Source: Geomesophilobacter sediminis
Lineage (GTDB): Bacteria; Desulfobacterota; Desulfuromonadia; Geobacterales; Geobacteraceae
DNA: 64,000 nucleotides
Assembly: GCF_016458275.1 (NCBI RefSeq)
Contig: NZ_JAEMHM010000013.1
Coordinates: 62,001-126,000 of the forward strand
Direction: 5' to 3'
Shown piece by piece: positions 34,303 through 43,055 of this stretch. Position 1 is the stretch's first letter; each line of letters starts with the position of its first letter. Made by a program: the position numbers and the translations under genes. The notes beneath the pieces were generated by a model that had not been told where the DNA came from, did no database searches, and saw nothing but the letters and a program-made list of their open reading frames with translations.

Positions 34303-34341
34303 CGTACGCTTTATCGTACGTTTTGGGTCTGCCGGTGTCAA
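34303..34341 (-). promoter_or_regulatory. Promoter and YefM-like operator of the toxin-antitoxin pair
   Basis: On the minus strand, TTGACA (34341-34336), a 17-base spacer and TACGAT (34318-34313) make a good sigma-70 promoter starting inside the oleA stop region. Two CGTACG hexamers (34315-34320 and 34303-34308) overlap the -10 and lie 12 bases apart. That is the spacing of the TGTACA cores in the E. coli yefM operator. Confidence 0.65.
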
Positions 34342-34344
34342 CCC

Positions 34345-35388
34345 TTACCAATCCACCCCGAGCATCATGCAATTGAGGCCGCTACCGATGCCGAGCATCG
34401 CCACCTTGTCTCCCGGCGCCAGGATGTCGCGCTCGTCGGCCAGCGCCGCGGTCAGCGGCAGCGACACGGTCCCGATATTGCCCAGGTATTCGAAGGTGGT
34501 GAAATCCTTATCCTGCGGGATGCCGAGCGTCTTCAGGATCGCGGCCTGGTGGGCGCTTCCCACCTGGTGGCAGACCACTCGGTCCACCTCGGCGGTGGTC
34601 CAGCCCACTTCGGGGAGAAAGGCGGCCCAAGTCTTTTCGCCCAGCTCAACACCGTAATTCATGACACTTACCGCGTCGGTGCTCATGGACTGGATGAACT
34701 TGCCGTGGCCGTCCGGGGCCACTCCCCACAGGCAGAGGCCGTGGTGTTCGGGAGCTGCCATGGTAATGCCGCCGCGGAGCCTGCGCCGGGTGGCGCCCGA
34801 AAAGGAGCCGTCGGTGAGAAGGACCGCGACCGCCCCGGAGCCGCCGGTGAGCGTGGCCAGAGAGCTGGTGAAGGTCTCCATGCTCCGGTCGGCGAGCATC
34901 TTCTCGATCATGATGTCGTTGATGTCGCGGGCGCTCTCGCAGGAGACCACGAGCCCGGCCCGGATCTGTCCCAGCTCGATCCGGTTGGCGACTTCGAGGA
35001 TGCCGTTGATGACACCGAGGCAGGCGTTGGAAACATCGAAGACCGCGGCGTTGCCGCCGATCTTGAGCCCCGCCGCGACGCGGCAGGCGGTTGCCGGTTC
35101 GAACCGCTCCCGGCATACGCCGGCGTAGACTAAGGCACCAATGTCCTTGGGAGAGATGTTGGCAGCTGCCAGCGCCTTTTTCCCGGCCGCGGTGGCACCG
35201 CGCGACACCGGATACCCCGGTTCCCACCAGCGGCGCTCACGGATGCCGGTCAGGACCTGGAGCTGTCCCGGTGCGAAGTGAAGGGCTTTGTAAAGCGGCT
35301 CCAGGCGTGCCTCCAGTTCGGTCGAAGTGACCACAACCGGAGCGAGCTCATAGCCGAAAGATTCGATATGTACCTTGGAATACTTCAT
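34345..35388 (-). CDS. oleA: OleA, acyl-CoA head-to-head condensing thiolase
   Basis: A 347-residue thiolase-fold (KAS III-like) enzyme that joins two fatty acyl thioesters head to head to a 2-alkyl-3-oxo acid. Catalytic residues are visible: Glu97 (CRERFEPATAC), Cys123 (DVSNACLGV), His in VVCHQVGSAHQ and Asn in EYLGNIGT. The Glu-Cys spacing of 26 equals that in Xanthomonas OleA (Glu117, Cys143), which separates OleA from FabH. The ATG at 35388 starts MKYSKVHIES; the frame upstream is repeat DNA. Confidence 0.93.
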   Translation of the reverse strand: MKYSKVHIESFGYELAPVVVTSTELEARLEPLYKALHFAPGQLQVLTGIRERRWWEPGYPVSRGATAAGKKALAAANISPKDIGALVYAGVCRERFEPATACRVAAGLKIGGNAAVFDVSNACLGVINGILEVANRIELGQIRAGLVVSCESARDINDIMIEKMLADRSMETFTSSLATLTGGSGAVAVLLTDGSFSGATRRRLRGGITMAAPEHHGLCLWGVAPDGHGKFIQSMSTDAVSVMNYGVELGEKTWAAFLPEVGWTTAEVDRVVCHQVGSAHQAAILKTLGIPQDKDFTTFEYLGNIGTVSLPLTAALADERDILAPGDKVAMLGIGSGLNCMMLGVDW

Positions 35389-35409
35389 GTGGCACCCTAT
35401 GTTTTGTTC

Positions 35410-35512
35410 ATCCCTCTCCCTCCGGGAGAGGGTGGCCGGAGGCCGGGTGAGGGAGGGGGCAATCTTTAACAGGCTCCCCTCACCCCAGCCCTTTCCCAAG
35501 GGGAGAGGGGGG
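35410..35512. repeat. Family B repeat pair between pfaC and oleA
   Basis: CCCTCTCCCTCCGGGAGAGG with GTGGCCGGAGGCCGGGTGAGG, then CTCACCCCAGCCCTTTCCCA and AGGGGAGAGGGG, filling the 129-base spacer. It could act as a stability or attenuation stem between the PUFA synthase and ole genes. Confidence 0.75.
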
Positions 35513-35517
35513 CTAGG

Positions 35518-38500
35518 TTATCTGTTTAGCCGCACGGTAAATCCATTCATCCGGTAAATCGGCCTGCCATCGACGGCCAGATACCCATCCGCGGTAAGGA
35601 TCCGCTCGCTATCGTCGGCTGCGGTAATCCAAGCCTCGATGGTCACCTGGTGGTTGGTCGGCACCACCTGCCCGCGGTACATCCAGACGTGCTTTTTCTC
35701 CAACGCCAACGCGGATAAGACGTCACCCGCCTGCCATCCCCAACGCTCGATGGCCGCGACTTTCACCAACTGCAGGAAGGATTCCAGCCCGAGCGAGCCG
35801 GGCGTCACCGGGTCCTGGTAGAAATGCGCCTTGAAGAACCACTCATCGGGATCGACGACTTTGATGCCTTTCAGATAGCCGAGTCCTTTGGGCCCGCCGT
35901 CTTTTACGAAGAGCTCCACCTGGTCCACCATCCGGAGCGCTTTCTCCGGGAACGGCGCGTTTTCCGGGTAGGCGAACGTCACACCGCGCCCCGCTTCCTC
36001 GGCAGACGGCTGGTAGGGGACGAAATCCCGGATCCCGATCTGGTTGGCAAGCGCCGCCGCGGCGAAGAACCCGAACATCGTCTCGCCTTCATAGACGACC
36101 CCGGCAGGGTCGGAGACCCGGAAATCGAACTCCTGGATGATCATCCCGCCACTGCTGGAGACCTTTTTCAGGTGCGCGGTCGCAGTCAGGGTGCCGGTCT
36201 GTGGCGTCACCTGCCGGTGCTGGACGGCGGCGCCGCCGAGGTTTCGGTAACAGATGTCTTCCGGGGTGGTCAGGGCCGATCCGACGTAGGCAGAGAGCCA
36301 GCCGCAGGGTTGGAGCGCCGCTTCGAGGAGCACCGAGAACGGCATGCAGGGCTGGCGCTCGGCGGTGAAGTACCAGGCATCGACCGGCACGTCGTATTGG
36401 GACTCGACCCACGCTCCCGCCACCATCTGCCACGGTTCGCCCTTGACGCCGGTAATCCGGTCCATGAACTGGAAGGGCGGCCCGGGAAGCCGCGCGATCT
36501 TCCGCTCGGAATCGAAGACCCGGTAGCGGTCGCCGAAGCCTTCCGAAGGGTTGCCGTTGCTGTAGGCAAGGATCTGGTCCTTGGTATAGATCGCCGGCTT
36601 TACCACGTAGACGGGGGCGCTGGTAGATTGCCCCTCCGGGGATCCCGACAGGAATGTCGCTCCTACAGGAATCGGTCCGTTAACTTGAATACCCGCGCCA
36701 TCACTGTGGGAGCGCCTTTCCAAGCGCGAATCCGCGCCGCTGGCTGCGCTTGCCCTCCACAGCGACTGGAGCTTCTCCAGGTTCGTCCCGGTCAGCCGTG
36801 CCGACATGTTGGTGATCTCGACGATCGGCTTGCCATCGGCATACATCAGGGCATCCACGATGGCGTACGGCTCCGGACGGTATCCCAGTTCGCGGATGCT
36901 CACTTCGTAGGTCACCACCTTGGTCGTCTCGAGCACCTGGCCGCGGCAGCAGAGGCGGCTCGCCACGTCCGGAACCGGTTGCCACACCGCTTGTTCACCT
37001 TCGGCAATCCACCCCATCCGCATCAGGAAGATGCGCAGGGTATGCATGCAGCACTCGTACATAAGCGTCCCCGGCATGACCCGGTCGTCCACGAAGTGGC
37101 AGGTGATGAACCAGTCGTCGGGGTGGATGTCGGCCTCGGCCTGGATGAAACCCATGCTATATCTGCCGCCATCGGGGACGAGGTCGGTTACCCGGTGTAC
37201 CAGGCGCATTTTCCCGCCGGGGATGGTCAGCGGCGCACGCAGCGTGAGGCCCGCGAATTCGGCGCCGAAGCAGCCGGCGAGGTCGCCGGCACGCAGACGC
37301 TCCAGTTGCTCGGAGGTCAGCGCCTGGCGCGACATCGGTACCAGGTCCACCCAGTCGGCGGGTTTCACGCCGGTCTTCGGACGCAGATCCAGTCCGCCGC
37401 GGACGATACCTTTGCCGGCGGCGAGTTCCTGTTCCGAGAAGAAACCGGCGCAGCCGTCGCGCATGGTGAGGAGCGGCTCGCCGTTCACCGTCGCGTCGAA
37501 CCGGAAGCGGAAGAGGTAGGTGTCGCCCTGGCGGAAGAAGCGCTCGATCTTGATGTCGTAATTGATCGTCTCGCCGGGGCCGGGGAGCTCGCGGTGGAAG
37601 ATGACGGCGGCATCCAGGAGGCGGTAGACGGCGTGCCCCTTGGTGATGAAGTCGATTCCCAGGTAGCCCGAGAGGAAGAGGTCGGCCTGGCCCGCTTCGA
37701 CCGCGATGCAGGTCGGGATGCGCCCGCCGTCCAGGTACCAGGCGCCGGGATGGACGTCATGCTCGGTCACCACCCGGCCGTGGGTCATCGACTTCGGTTC
37801 GCCCTCCAGCGCCACGATCCGGTCCACCAGCATGAGCGGCGCGTCGGGGAGCCGGACGCGGGTAGGGTAGGTATCCGCCTCGGCGAAGGCCGGCCCGAGC
37901 ATGCGCGCCACCGAACCGATGGCGAACTCCAGGCACATGTCGCGGTCGAAGACGGGGACGGCTCTCGGGGGCGACGGAGGGGACTGGCTCCGAAGGTGCC
38001 TGTCCCCCTCGCTCTGTACCGGAGTGATGACGGGGACTGGCTCCGAAGGTGCCTGTCCCCCTCGCGCAATCGGAGTGATGACGGGGACTGGCTCCGAAGG
38101 TGCCTGTCCCCCTCGCGCAATCGAAGTGCTGACGGGGACTGGCTCCGAAGGTGCCTGTCCCCCTCGCTCAATCTCCGCAGGTGCTGAGGGGAGCGGGATC
38201 CCCTCAGCCAGCATCTGCTCCTGCAACGAGATCTGCCACGAGAGCGTGTCGGCCATGGTGCGGGTCAGGTTTTCGGCGACCCGCAGGTATGCCTCGTGGG
38301 CCTGGATTGCCGCATCCTGGGCCGCGGCGAAGTCGCGGATGAGGGGATCGGCGATGGGACCCGGGGCGGATGTGGCGGTGGCAGCGGTTGTCGCTGACGC
38401 CGGGGTGGTCGGTGCCGGTTCAACGTTTTCCGTAGTTCCTGATGCAGCTGCCGTCTTGGTAACGGCGGCTTCCAGAATAGCGCCCTCTCCCTTCCGGTCA

Positions 38501-41500
38501 CCATTGAGGGGTACCGATGAGTGGATGGTTGCCCCATCCTCACCCTGTCCCTCTCCTTGAAGGAGAGGGGACGCTTGAGCAGATTTTTCTGAAGGTACCA
38601 TCTGCTCATTGCTCATCGCTCTTTGCTCTTTGCCCTGAAGGAGAGGGGACGCCTCGGCGAGATTCGTAGCAGTAGGCAAAACATGCTCACTGCTCGTTGT
38701 TCTTTGCTCTTTGCGCTCCGCTCTTTGCTCTTTGCCCTCAAACCCTTCGCAGCCGATTGCCACCTTCACCATCGGCTTGGAATGCGCGGCCGCCGCTTCC
38801 GCCGCAATGCTGTACCTGCCGCGGTCGAACAACGGCTGGAGGTCGACGGCCACCCGCTCGGAGGTGAGCTGCGCCAGGAAGCGGAGCAGGGCCGAGTACG
38901 GATCGCCGACCGCGGGGCAGGCCGAGCGGGCGATGTGCGGACGACCGGCGAGAATGCGACCGATCATCCGGGTGCAGGAGGCACCGGGGCCCATTTCGAG
39001 GAAGCAGCGGACGCCGTCCTGGTAGGCGGACTCGATCACCTGCGGGAAGTCGATTCCCTCTATGGCGTTGGCGACGATCGATTCGGCGGCATTGCGCCGG
39101 TTGAGCTCGAAGGAAGCCCCCTTGGCGCCGCTGTAGTAGGTAACGCCCGGCGGCGGGGCGGTCGGGAACAGGTGCAGTTCGCGGTAGGCGTCCTCGACTG
39201 CGCGGGCCACCTCGCAATGCACCGTGGTCACCCCTTTGAGGGGGAAGAAGTTGCACCCGAGCACCGCTACCAGGTGCTTCACCCACTTCACGTCGCCGCC
39301 GACGACGCACTCGTCCGGGGTGTTCACGATCAGCAGGTAAACACGGGAGATCTTCTTCAGGTGGCGACGCACCTCGCGTGCGGAGGCGTCGACGACCCCG
39401 ATGCTCCAATGCACCGGTTTTCCTTCCGGCTCCTCCCAGGTACGCTGGGCGGCGCGGCATTCACCGGCGAGGTCCCGGGTGAAGAGGGTGGAGGCCCGCA
39501 TCCGCGACAGCATGAGGTCGCGGTCCTTCCAGGCCCGCTGCGAGAAGAGCCCGGCGGATTCGCCGAGGCTGTAGCCGATCACCGCCTGGGGCTGGATCCC
39601 GAAGCCGCGCACGAGATCGCTGGTCGCGCAGCCGGCGGCCACCTGCCCGAAGATCACCGCCAGGTGGTTTTCATCCACGTCCCCGGCGTGCGGCCCGTTC
39701 CAGAATTCCTCGGGCTGGAACTGGTCGCGCAGGTATTGGTTTTCCGCGTCCTGGCGCCGGTAGACCTCGGGCCAGCGGGCGGAAAGCTCCATTCCCATGC
39801 CGGCAAAATGGTTCCCGGAACCGGGGAAGACAAAGCCGATCTTGCCTTTGCGGCCGATCGGTCTGGTCGTATAGAAGAGCCGGTCACGCAGCGACGGGTG
39901 GCACGGGATCTCTTCATCGTCCCCCTGGAGCACCCGCTTCGCGCCCAGGTCCACCAGGGCAATGGCATCCTCGCGGCTGCGGGCGACGAAGGATACCGCC
40001 AGGGCCTTGGCGGACCGGGGCTGTTCGCTTTCCTGCCAACCACGGGCCAGTGCCGGGAGGTCGGCCGCAGAGCTTACCGAAAGTTTTTCCCGCAGGGCCT
40101 TGAGCCGCTCCTGCAGCTCGGCGCTGTCGGCCCCGGAAATGGTGAAGAGGAATTCGCTCCCCGGTCCCAGCGGGGCGACCCGCTCCTCGACGCTGCGCTC
40201 CGGATTGGCATCGCACCCTTCCAAAACGACATGGGCGCAGTTGCCGTCGACCGAGAAGACGCTGACCCCGGCGTGGCGCGGCCCTTCGACCCGGTTACGC
40301 AGCCAGTAGCGCGGTGTGCGGGGGAGGTACAGGGGCCCGTCGCCGTTCATTGCGGGGACCGGCCTCTCGATCTGCCGGTTGGCCGGGATGATTTCCTGGT
40401 ACAGGGCCAGGCAGCCGCGGACCAGCGAGGCCAGCCCCGAGGCGGCGCCGCTGTGGCCGATCTCGCCTTTGACGCTGGCGACGGCGCAGCGCCTCTGGTA
40501 ATTGGGAGGCGGATTCCCGGCTGCGGCGACCGACGAAGGCGCGCCCAGAACGGTTGCCGCCCGGGGCGCAAAGAAGCGCTCAAGAACGGCCGTCTCCATC
40601 CGGTCTTCGGCGGGGTGGCCGCTGCCGTGCGCTTCGATGTACGAGACGGCATCGGGAGCGATGCCCGCCTCGCCGTACGCCCTTTCCAATGCCCTGCCGT
40701 AGGCTTCCTTTCCCGGCAAGACCGGATCTCCCCCCGATGCCCCGATCCCCTTGATGACCGCGTAGATCCGGTCCCCGGCCGACTGGGCATCCTCCAGGCG
40801 CTTCAGCACCACGCTGGCGGCACCTTCGCCGATCAGGCTGCCGTCGGCGGTGAGGTCAAACGGCGTCGCCATGCCCGAGGCGGAGAAAGGGCGGGCCATG
40901 TGGTGGCCGAGGGCGGCGCGCAGGTCACCGGCGAGATCGACGGCGCCCACCAGGGCGTGCTCGATCTCGCCGTTTTGCAGCAGGCGGACCGCCGTCTCCA
41001 GGGCGCGCACCCCGGAGTTTTCCTCGTTGGAGATGGTGAAGCTCGGCCCGCCGACCCGGAACTCGCGGGCGACCCGGCTGGCAACGACGCTCCCCAAGGC
41101 CCCCATGGTGCGGTTGGCGGTGAGGGGAGGTCCGGCCTGCTCGCGCAGGGATTCAACCCAGGTAGCGAGCTCTTCTTCGGTAACGTCGCGCCCGAGTTCC
41201 CTGGCCCAGGCCCCAGCTTTCTCCTTGATCGACCAGCGGAAGCTGAAGTTGGTGCTGTTGAGGTCCAGCGCGATGCCGACGAAGACCCCGGCCTTCTCGT
41301 TGTCCTGGCGGGAAAGCCCGGCGTCGGCCATGGCCGCCGCCGCCGATTGCAGCATCAGGAGCTGCTGCGGGAGCATCTCCTCCATTTCCTTGGGCGGAAT
41401 CCGGAAGGCGTCGGTGGCGACGGCGCATTCGCCGAGGTAATAACCGGCAAAGGGCGTCTCCGCGAGATGTTCGTCCTTGAACCACTGCTGTTTTTGGGCG

Positions 41501-43053
41501 CCCCACCAGTGCTTGGGGCGCTTCGGTGCGGTTTCGGTGTCGCCGCCCAGCACCCTTCTTTGGAAGTCGGCGAGGTTTTTCCAGGGGCCGAACCGGGCAT
41601 CGAGGCCGACGACGGCGATGTCGCAGGGCTTAGCTTTGGCCGCTGCGGAGGCAACGGGAGCGGTGGCGGCGATTTCGACTGCTTCCGAACCTTCCTGAGG
41701 CTGCTGGGGAAGATATTCCTCGACCAAAAGATGCGCGTTGATGCCGCCAAAACCAAACGCGCTCACCGCGGCGCGGCGCGGAACTCCATCAGCCCGCCGC
41801 GACCAGGGACGCGCTTCCTGCAGCACTGCGAACGGGCTCTTCTCCAGGTCGAATCCCTTCTGCGGCGTGGTGAACCCTGCCGTTGGGGGGAGGATCTCGT
41901 TAGCCATGGAAAGGAGGACCTTGGTGAGCGCGGCGGAGCCGGCGGCGGTCAGCAGATGGCCGATGTTGGATTTGACCGAGCCGATGATGCATTTCTCGCC
42001 CGGCTTGCCGTTTTCCCCCCAGAGTTCCTTGAGACTGGCGACCTCGGTGGCGTCGCCGACCGGAGTTCCGGTCGCGTGGCATTCGACGAGGTCGGCGTCC
42101 TGCGGCTCCCATCCCGCCTGGCGGTAGGCGTCGCGCATGGCGCGGAGCTGCCCTTCGGACATCGGGGCCAGAAGGCTCCCGCCGATGTCGTTGGAAAGGC
42201 CGATGCCGCGGATGATGCCGTAGATCCGGTCGCCCTGGGCGATCGCGTCCTCGGTCCGCTTGAGCAGGAAAATGCCGGCCCCTTCGCCGACGACGAGACC
42301 GTCCCCGGCGGCGTCGAAGGGGGAACAGATGCCGCGGCGCGACAGGGCGCGCAGTTGGGAGAAGCCCATCTGGGTATAGAGGGGATCGGGGCGGGAAAGC
42401 CCGCCGGCCAGCATGGCGTCGGCCCGGCCGGAGAGTAGCTCGTCGGCGGCCAGCTTGATGGCGTAAAGCGAGGAGGCGCAGGCGGCGTCGACGGTGCAGC
42501 TGCCACCCCCCAGGCCGAGCGCGGCGGCGAGGATCCCCCCGGGCAGGCCGGCGACGTAGCGGTTGAGCGGGTTGGTCCCCGGGACCTCCAGGGCGCGCCC
42601 GAGAAGCTGCTCTTCGAAGGTGCGGCCGAGCCACTCGCGGGTGAGCGCGCCGGATTTTTCGCTGGGAAGGGCGAGGTTGCCGATGATCACGCCGACGCGG
42701 GAGCGATCCAGAGCCTCGGTGACACCGGCATCGAAGGCGCGTTTTCCGGCGTGCAGCAGGAGATGGATCTGGGGGTCGAGCCCTTCGAGCTGGTCGGTGT
42801 CGAGGGCCAGACCGGTGAGCTCATTGAGCGGGGGGATGGCATCGATGAAGCAGCCGCGCTTGGAATAGACGCGGTCGGGAGCGCCGACCTCGGGGGAATA
42901 GGCGGCGTCAGCGGAAATGAGCCACCGCCCGGCGGGTACTTCCCGGGCGGCGGATTGGGCAAGGCGGATGTTTTCCCAGAAACGGGTGAGGTCGGGGGCA
43001 TCGGGGAAGATCCCGCCGATGCCGACAATAGCGACCGATGCGGATTGCGGCAT
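35518..43053 (-). CDS. pfaC: PfaC-like PUFA synthase subunit (KS-CLF-AT-DH-DH)
   Basis: A 2,511-residue iterative synthase. Domains: ketosynthase ~1-440 (Cys192 in VDAACASSLY); chain-length factor ~480-930 (NEENSG replaces the Cys); acyltransferase ~1070-1390 (VFPGSGNHFAGMG, GYSLGES). A linker of dispersed repeats follows at ~1424-1700. Then come two FabA-type dehydratase regions, ~1700-2100 (VHPGAWYLDGG) and ~2150-2511, separated by a short repeat-derived segment (~2100-2137). The AT replaces a separate PfaB, as in myxobacterial Pfa3, but there is no C-terminal acylglycerolphosphate acyltransferase. ATG 43053 begins 2 bases after the pfaA stop. Confidence 0.93.
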   Translation of the reverse strand: MPQSASVAIVGIGGIFPDAPDLTRFWENIRLAQSAAREVPAGRWLISADAAYSPEVGAPDRVYSKRGCFIDAIPPLNELTGLALDTDQLEGLDPQIHLLLHAGKRAFDAGVTEALDRSRVGVIIGNLALPSEKSGALTREWLGRTFEEQLLGRALEVPGTNPLNRYVAGLPGGILAAALGLGGGSCTVDAACASSLYAIKLAADELLSGRADAMLAGGLSRPDPLYTQMGFSQLRALSRRGICSPFDAAGDGLVVGEGAGIFLLKRTEDAIAQGDRIYGIIRGIGLSNDIGGSLLAPMSEGQLRAMRDAYRQAGWEPQDADLVECHATGTPVGDATEVASLKELWGENGKPGEKCIIGSVKSNIGHLLTAAGSAALTKVLLSMANEILPPTAGFTTPQKGFDLEKSPFAVLQEARPWSRRADGVPRRAAVSAFGFGGINAHLLVEEYLPQQPQEGSEAVEIAATAPVASAAAKAKPCDIAVVGLDARFGPWKNLADFQRRVLGGDTETAPKRPKHWWGAQKQQWFKDEHLAETPFAGYYLGECAVATDAFRIPPKEMEEMLPQQLLMLQSAAAAMADAGLSRQDNEKAGVFVGIALDLNSTNFSFRWSIKEKAGAWARELGRDVTEEELATWVESLREQAGPPLTANRTMGALGSVVASRVAREFRVGGPSFTISNEENSGVRALETAVRLLQNGEIEHALVGAVDLAGDLRAALGHHMARPFSASGMATPFDLTADGSLIGEGAASVVLKRLEDAQSAGDRIYAVIKGIGASGGDPVLPGKEAYGRALERAYGEAGIAPDAVSYIEAHGSGHPAEDRMETAVLERFFAPRAATVLGAPSSVAAAGNPPPNYQRRCAVASVKGEIGHSGAASGLASLVRGCLALYQEIIPANRQIERPVPAMNGDGPLYLPRTPRYWLRNRVEGPRHAGVSVFSVDGNCAHVVLEGCDANPERSVEERVAPLGPGSEFLFTISGADSAELQERLKALREKLSVSSAADLPALARGWQESEQPRSAKALAVSFVARSREDAIALVDLGAKRVLQGDDEEIPCHPSLRDRLFYTTRPIGRKGKIGFVFPGSGNHFAGMGMELSARWPEVYRRQDAENQYLRDQFQPEEFWNGPHAGDVDENHLAVIFGQVAAGCATSDLVRGFGIQPQAVIGYSLGESAGLFSQRAWKDRDLMLSRMRASTLFTRDLAGECRAAQRTWEEPEGKPVHWSIGVVDASAREVRRHLKKISRVYLLIVNTPDECVVGGDVKWVKHLVAVLGCNFFPLKGVTTVHCEVARAVEDAYRELHLFPTAPPPGVTYYSGAKGASFELNRRNAAESIVANAIEGIDFPQVIESAYQDGVRCFLEMGPGASCTRMIGRILAGRPHIARSACPAVGDPYSALLRFLAQLTSERVAVDLQPLFDRGRYSIAAEAAAAHSKPMVKVAIGCEGFEGKEQRAERKEQRTTSSEHVLPTATNLAEASPLLQGKEQRAMSNEQMVPSEKSAQASPLLQGEGQGEDGATIHSSVPLNGDRKGEGAILEAAVTKTAAASGTTENVEPAPTTPASATTAATATSAPGPIADPLIRDFAAAQDAAIQAHEAYLRVAENLTRTMADTLSWQISLQEQMLAEGIPLPSAPAEIERGGQAPSEPVPVSTSIARGGQAPSEPVPVITPIARGGQAPSEPVPVITPVQSEGDRHLRSQSPPSPPRAVPVFDRDMCLEFAIGSVARMLGPAFAEADTYPTRVRLPDAPLMLVDRIVALEGEPKSMTHGRVVTEHDVHPGAWYLDGGRIPTCIAVEAGQADLFLSGYLGIDFITKGHAVYRLLDAAVIFHRELPGPGETINYDIKIERFFRQGDTYLFRFRFDATVNGEPLLTMRDGCAGFFSEQELAAGKGIVRGGLDLRPKTGVKPADWVDLVPMSRQALTSEQLERLRAGDLAGCFGAEFAGLTLRAPLTIPGGKMRLVHRVTDLVPDGGRYSMGFIQAEADIHPDDWFITCHFVDDRVMPGTLMYECCMHTLRIFLMRMGWIAEGEQAVWQPVPDVASRLCCRGQVLETTKVVTYEVSIRELGYRPEPYAIVDALMYADGKPIVEITNMSARLTGTNLEKLQSLWRASAASGADSRLERRSHSDGAGIQVNGPIPVGATFLSGSPEGQSTSAPVYVVKPAIYTKDQILAYSNGNPSEGFGDRYRVFDSERKIARLPGPPFQFMDRITGVKGEPWQMVAGAWVESQYDVPVDAWYFTAERQPCMPFSVLLEAALQPCGWLSAYVGSALTTPEDICYRNLGGAAVQHRQVTPQTGTLTATAHLKKVSSSGGMIIQEFDFRVSDPAGVVYEGETMFGFFAAAALANQIGIRDFVPYQPSAEEAGRGVTFAYPENAPFPEKALRMVDQVELFVKDGGPKGLGYLKGIKVVDPDEWFFKAHFYQDPVTPGSLGLESFLQLVKVAAIERWGWQAGDVLSALALEKKHVWMYRGQVVPTNHQVTIEAWITAADDSERILTADGYLAVDGRPIYRMNGFTVRLNR
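36641..36733. repeat. Family A REP pair inside pfaC coding sequence
   Basis: GATCCCGACAGGAATGTCGC TCCTACA (36641-36667) and CACTGTGGGAGCGCCTTTCC AAGCGCGAATCC (36702-36733) are two inverted family A units, the same pair as in the intergenic sites. They are read in frame as roughly residues 2106-2137, between the two dehydratase regions. Confidence 0.85.
37979..38162. repeat. Four exact copies of a 29-base palindromic REP inside pfaC
   Basis: GGGGACTGGCTCCGAAGG TGCCTGTCCCC occurs at 37979-38007, 38032-38060, 38083-38111 and 38134-38162. Copies 2-4 are 51 bases apart (17 codons) and are read in one frame (RGGQAPSEPVPV). Copy 1 is 53 bases from copy 2 and is read in another frame (EGDRHLRSQSP). 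Confidence 0.95.
38541..38740. repeat. Family B and GAGCAATGAGC-type repeats inside pfaC
   Basis: CACCCTGTCCCTCTCCTTGA AGGAGAGGGG (38541-38570) and a partial copy (38633-38653) are family B units. Between and beside them are GCTCATTGCTCATCGCTCTT TGCTC-like runs (38602-38633, 38687-38740), the same text found at the end of the methyltransferase gene at 55561-55581. They are translated as ASPLLQGEGQGEDG and KEQRAMSNEQ. Confidence 0.85.
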
Positions 43054-43055
43054 GA

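Noticed and set aside
37979-38162. Possible CRISPR array (29-base exact repeats, 22-24-base spacers)
   Set aside because: The spacers are similar to each other, the repeat is a full palindrome of REP type, the block is inside the open pfaC frame, and no cas gene is present.
40200-41700. Second ketosynthase of PfaC as an active KS
   Set aside because: The active-site Cys region reads NEENSG, so it is a chain-length factor.
38623-42438. A 1,271-codon open frame opposite pfaC
   Set aside because: It is antisense to clear KS/CLF/AT coding sequence; long antisense frames are expected in GC-rich DNA, and the translation shows no domain.
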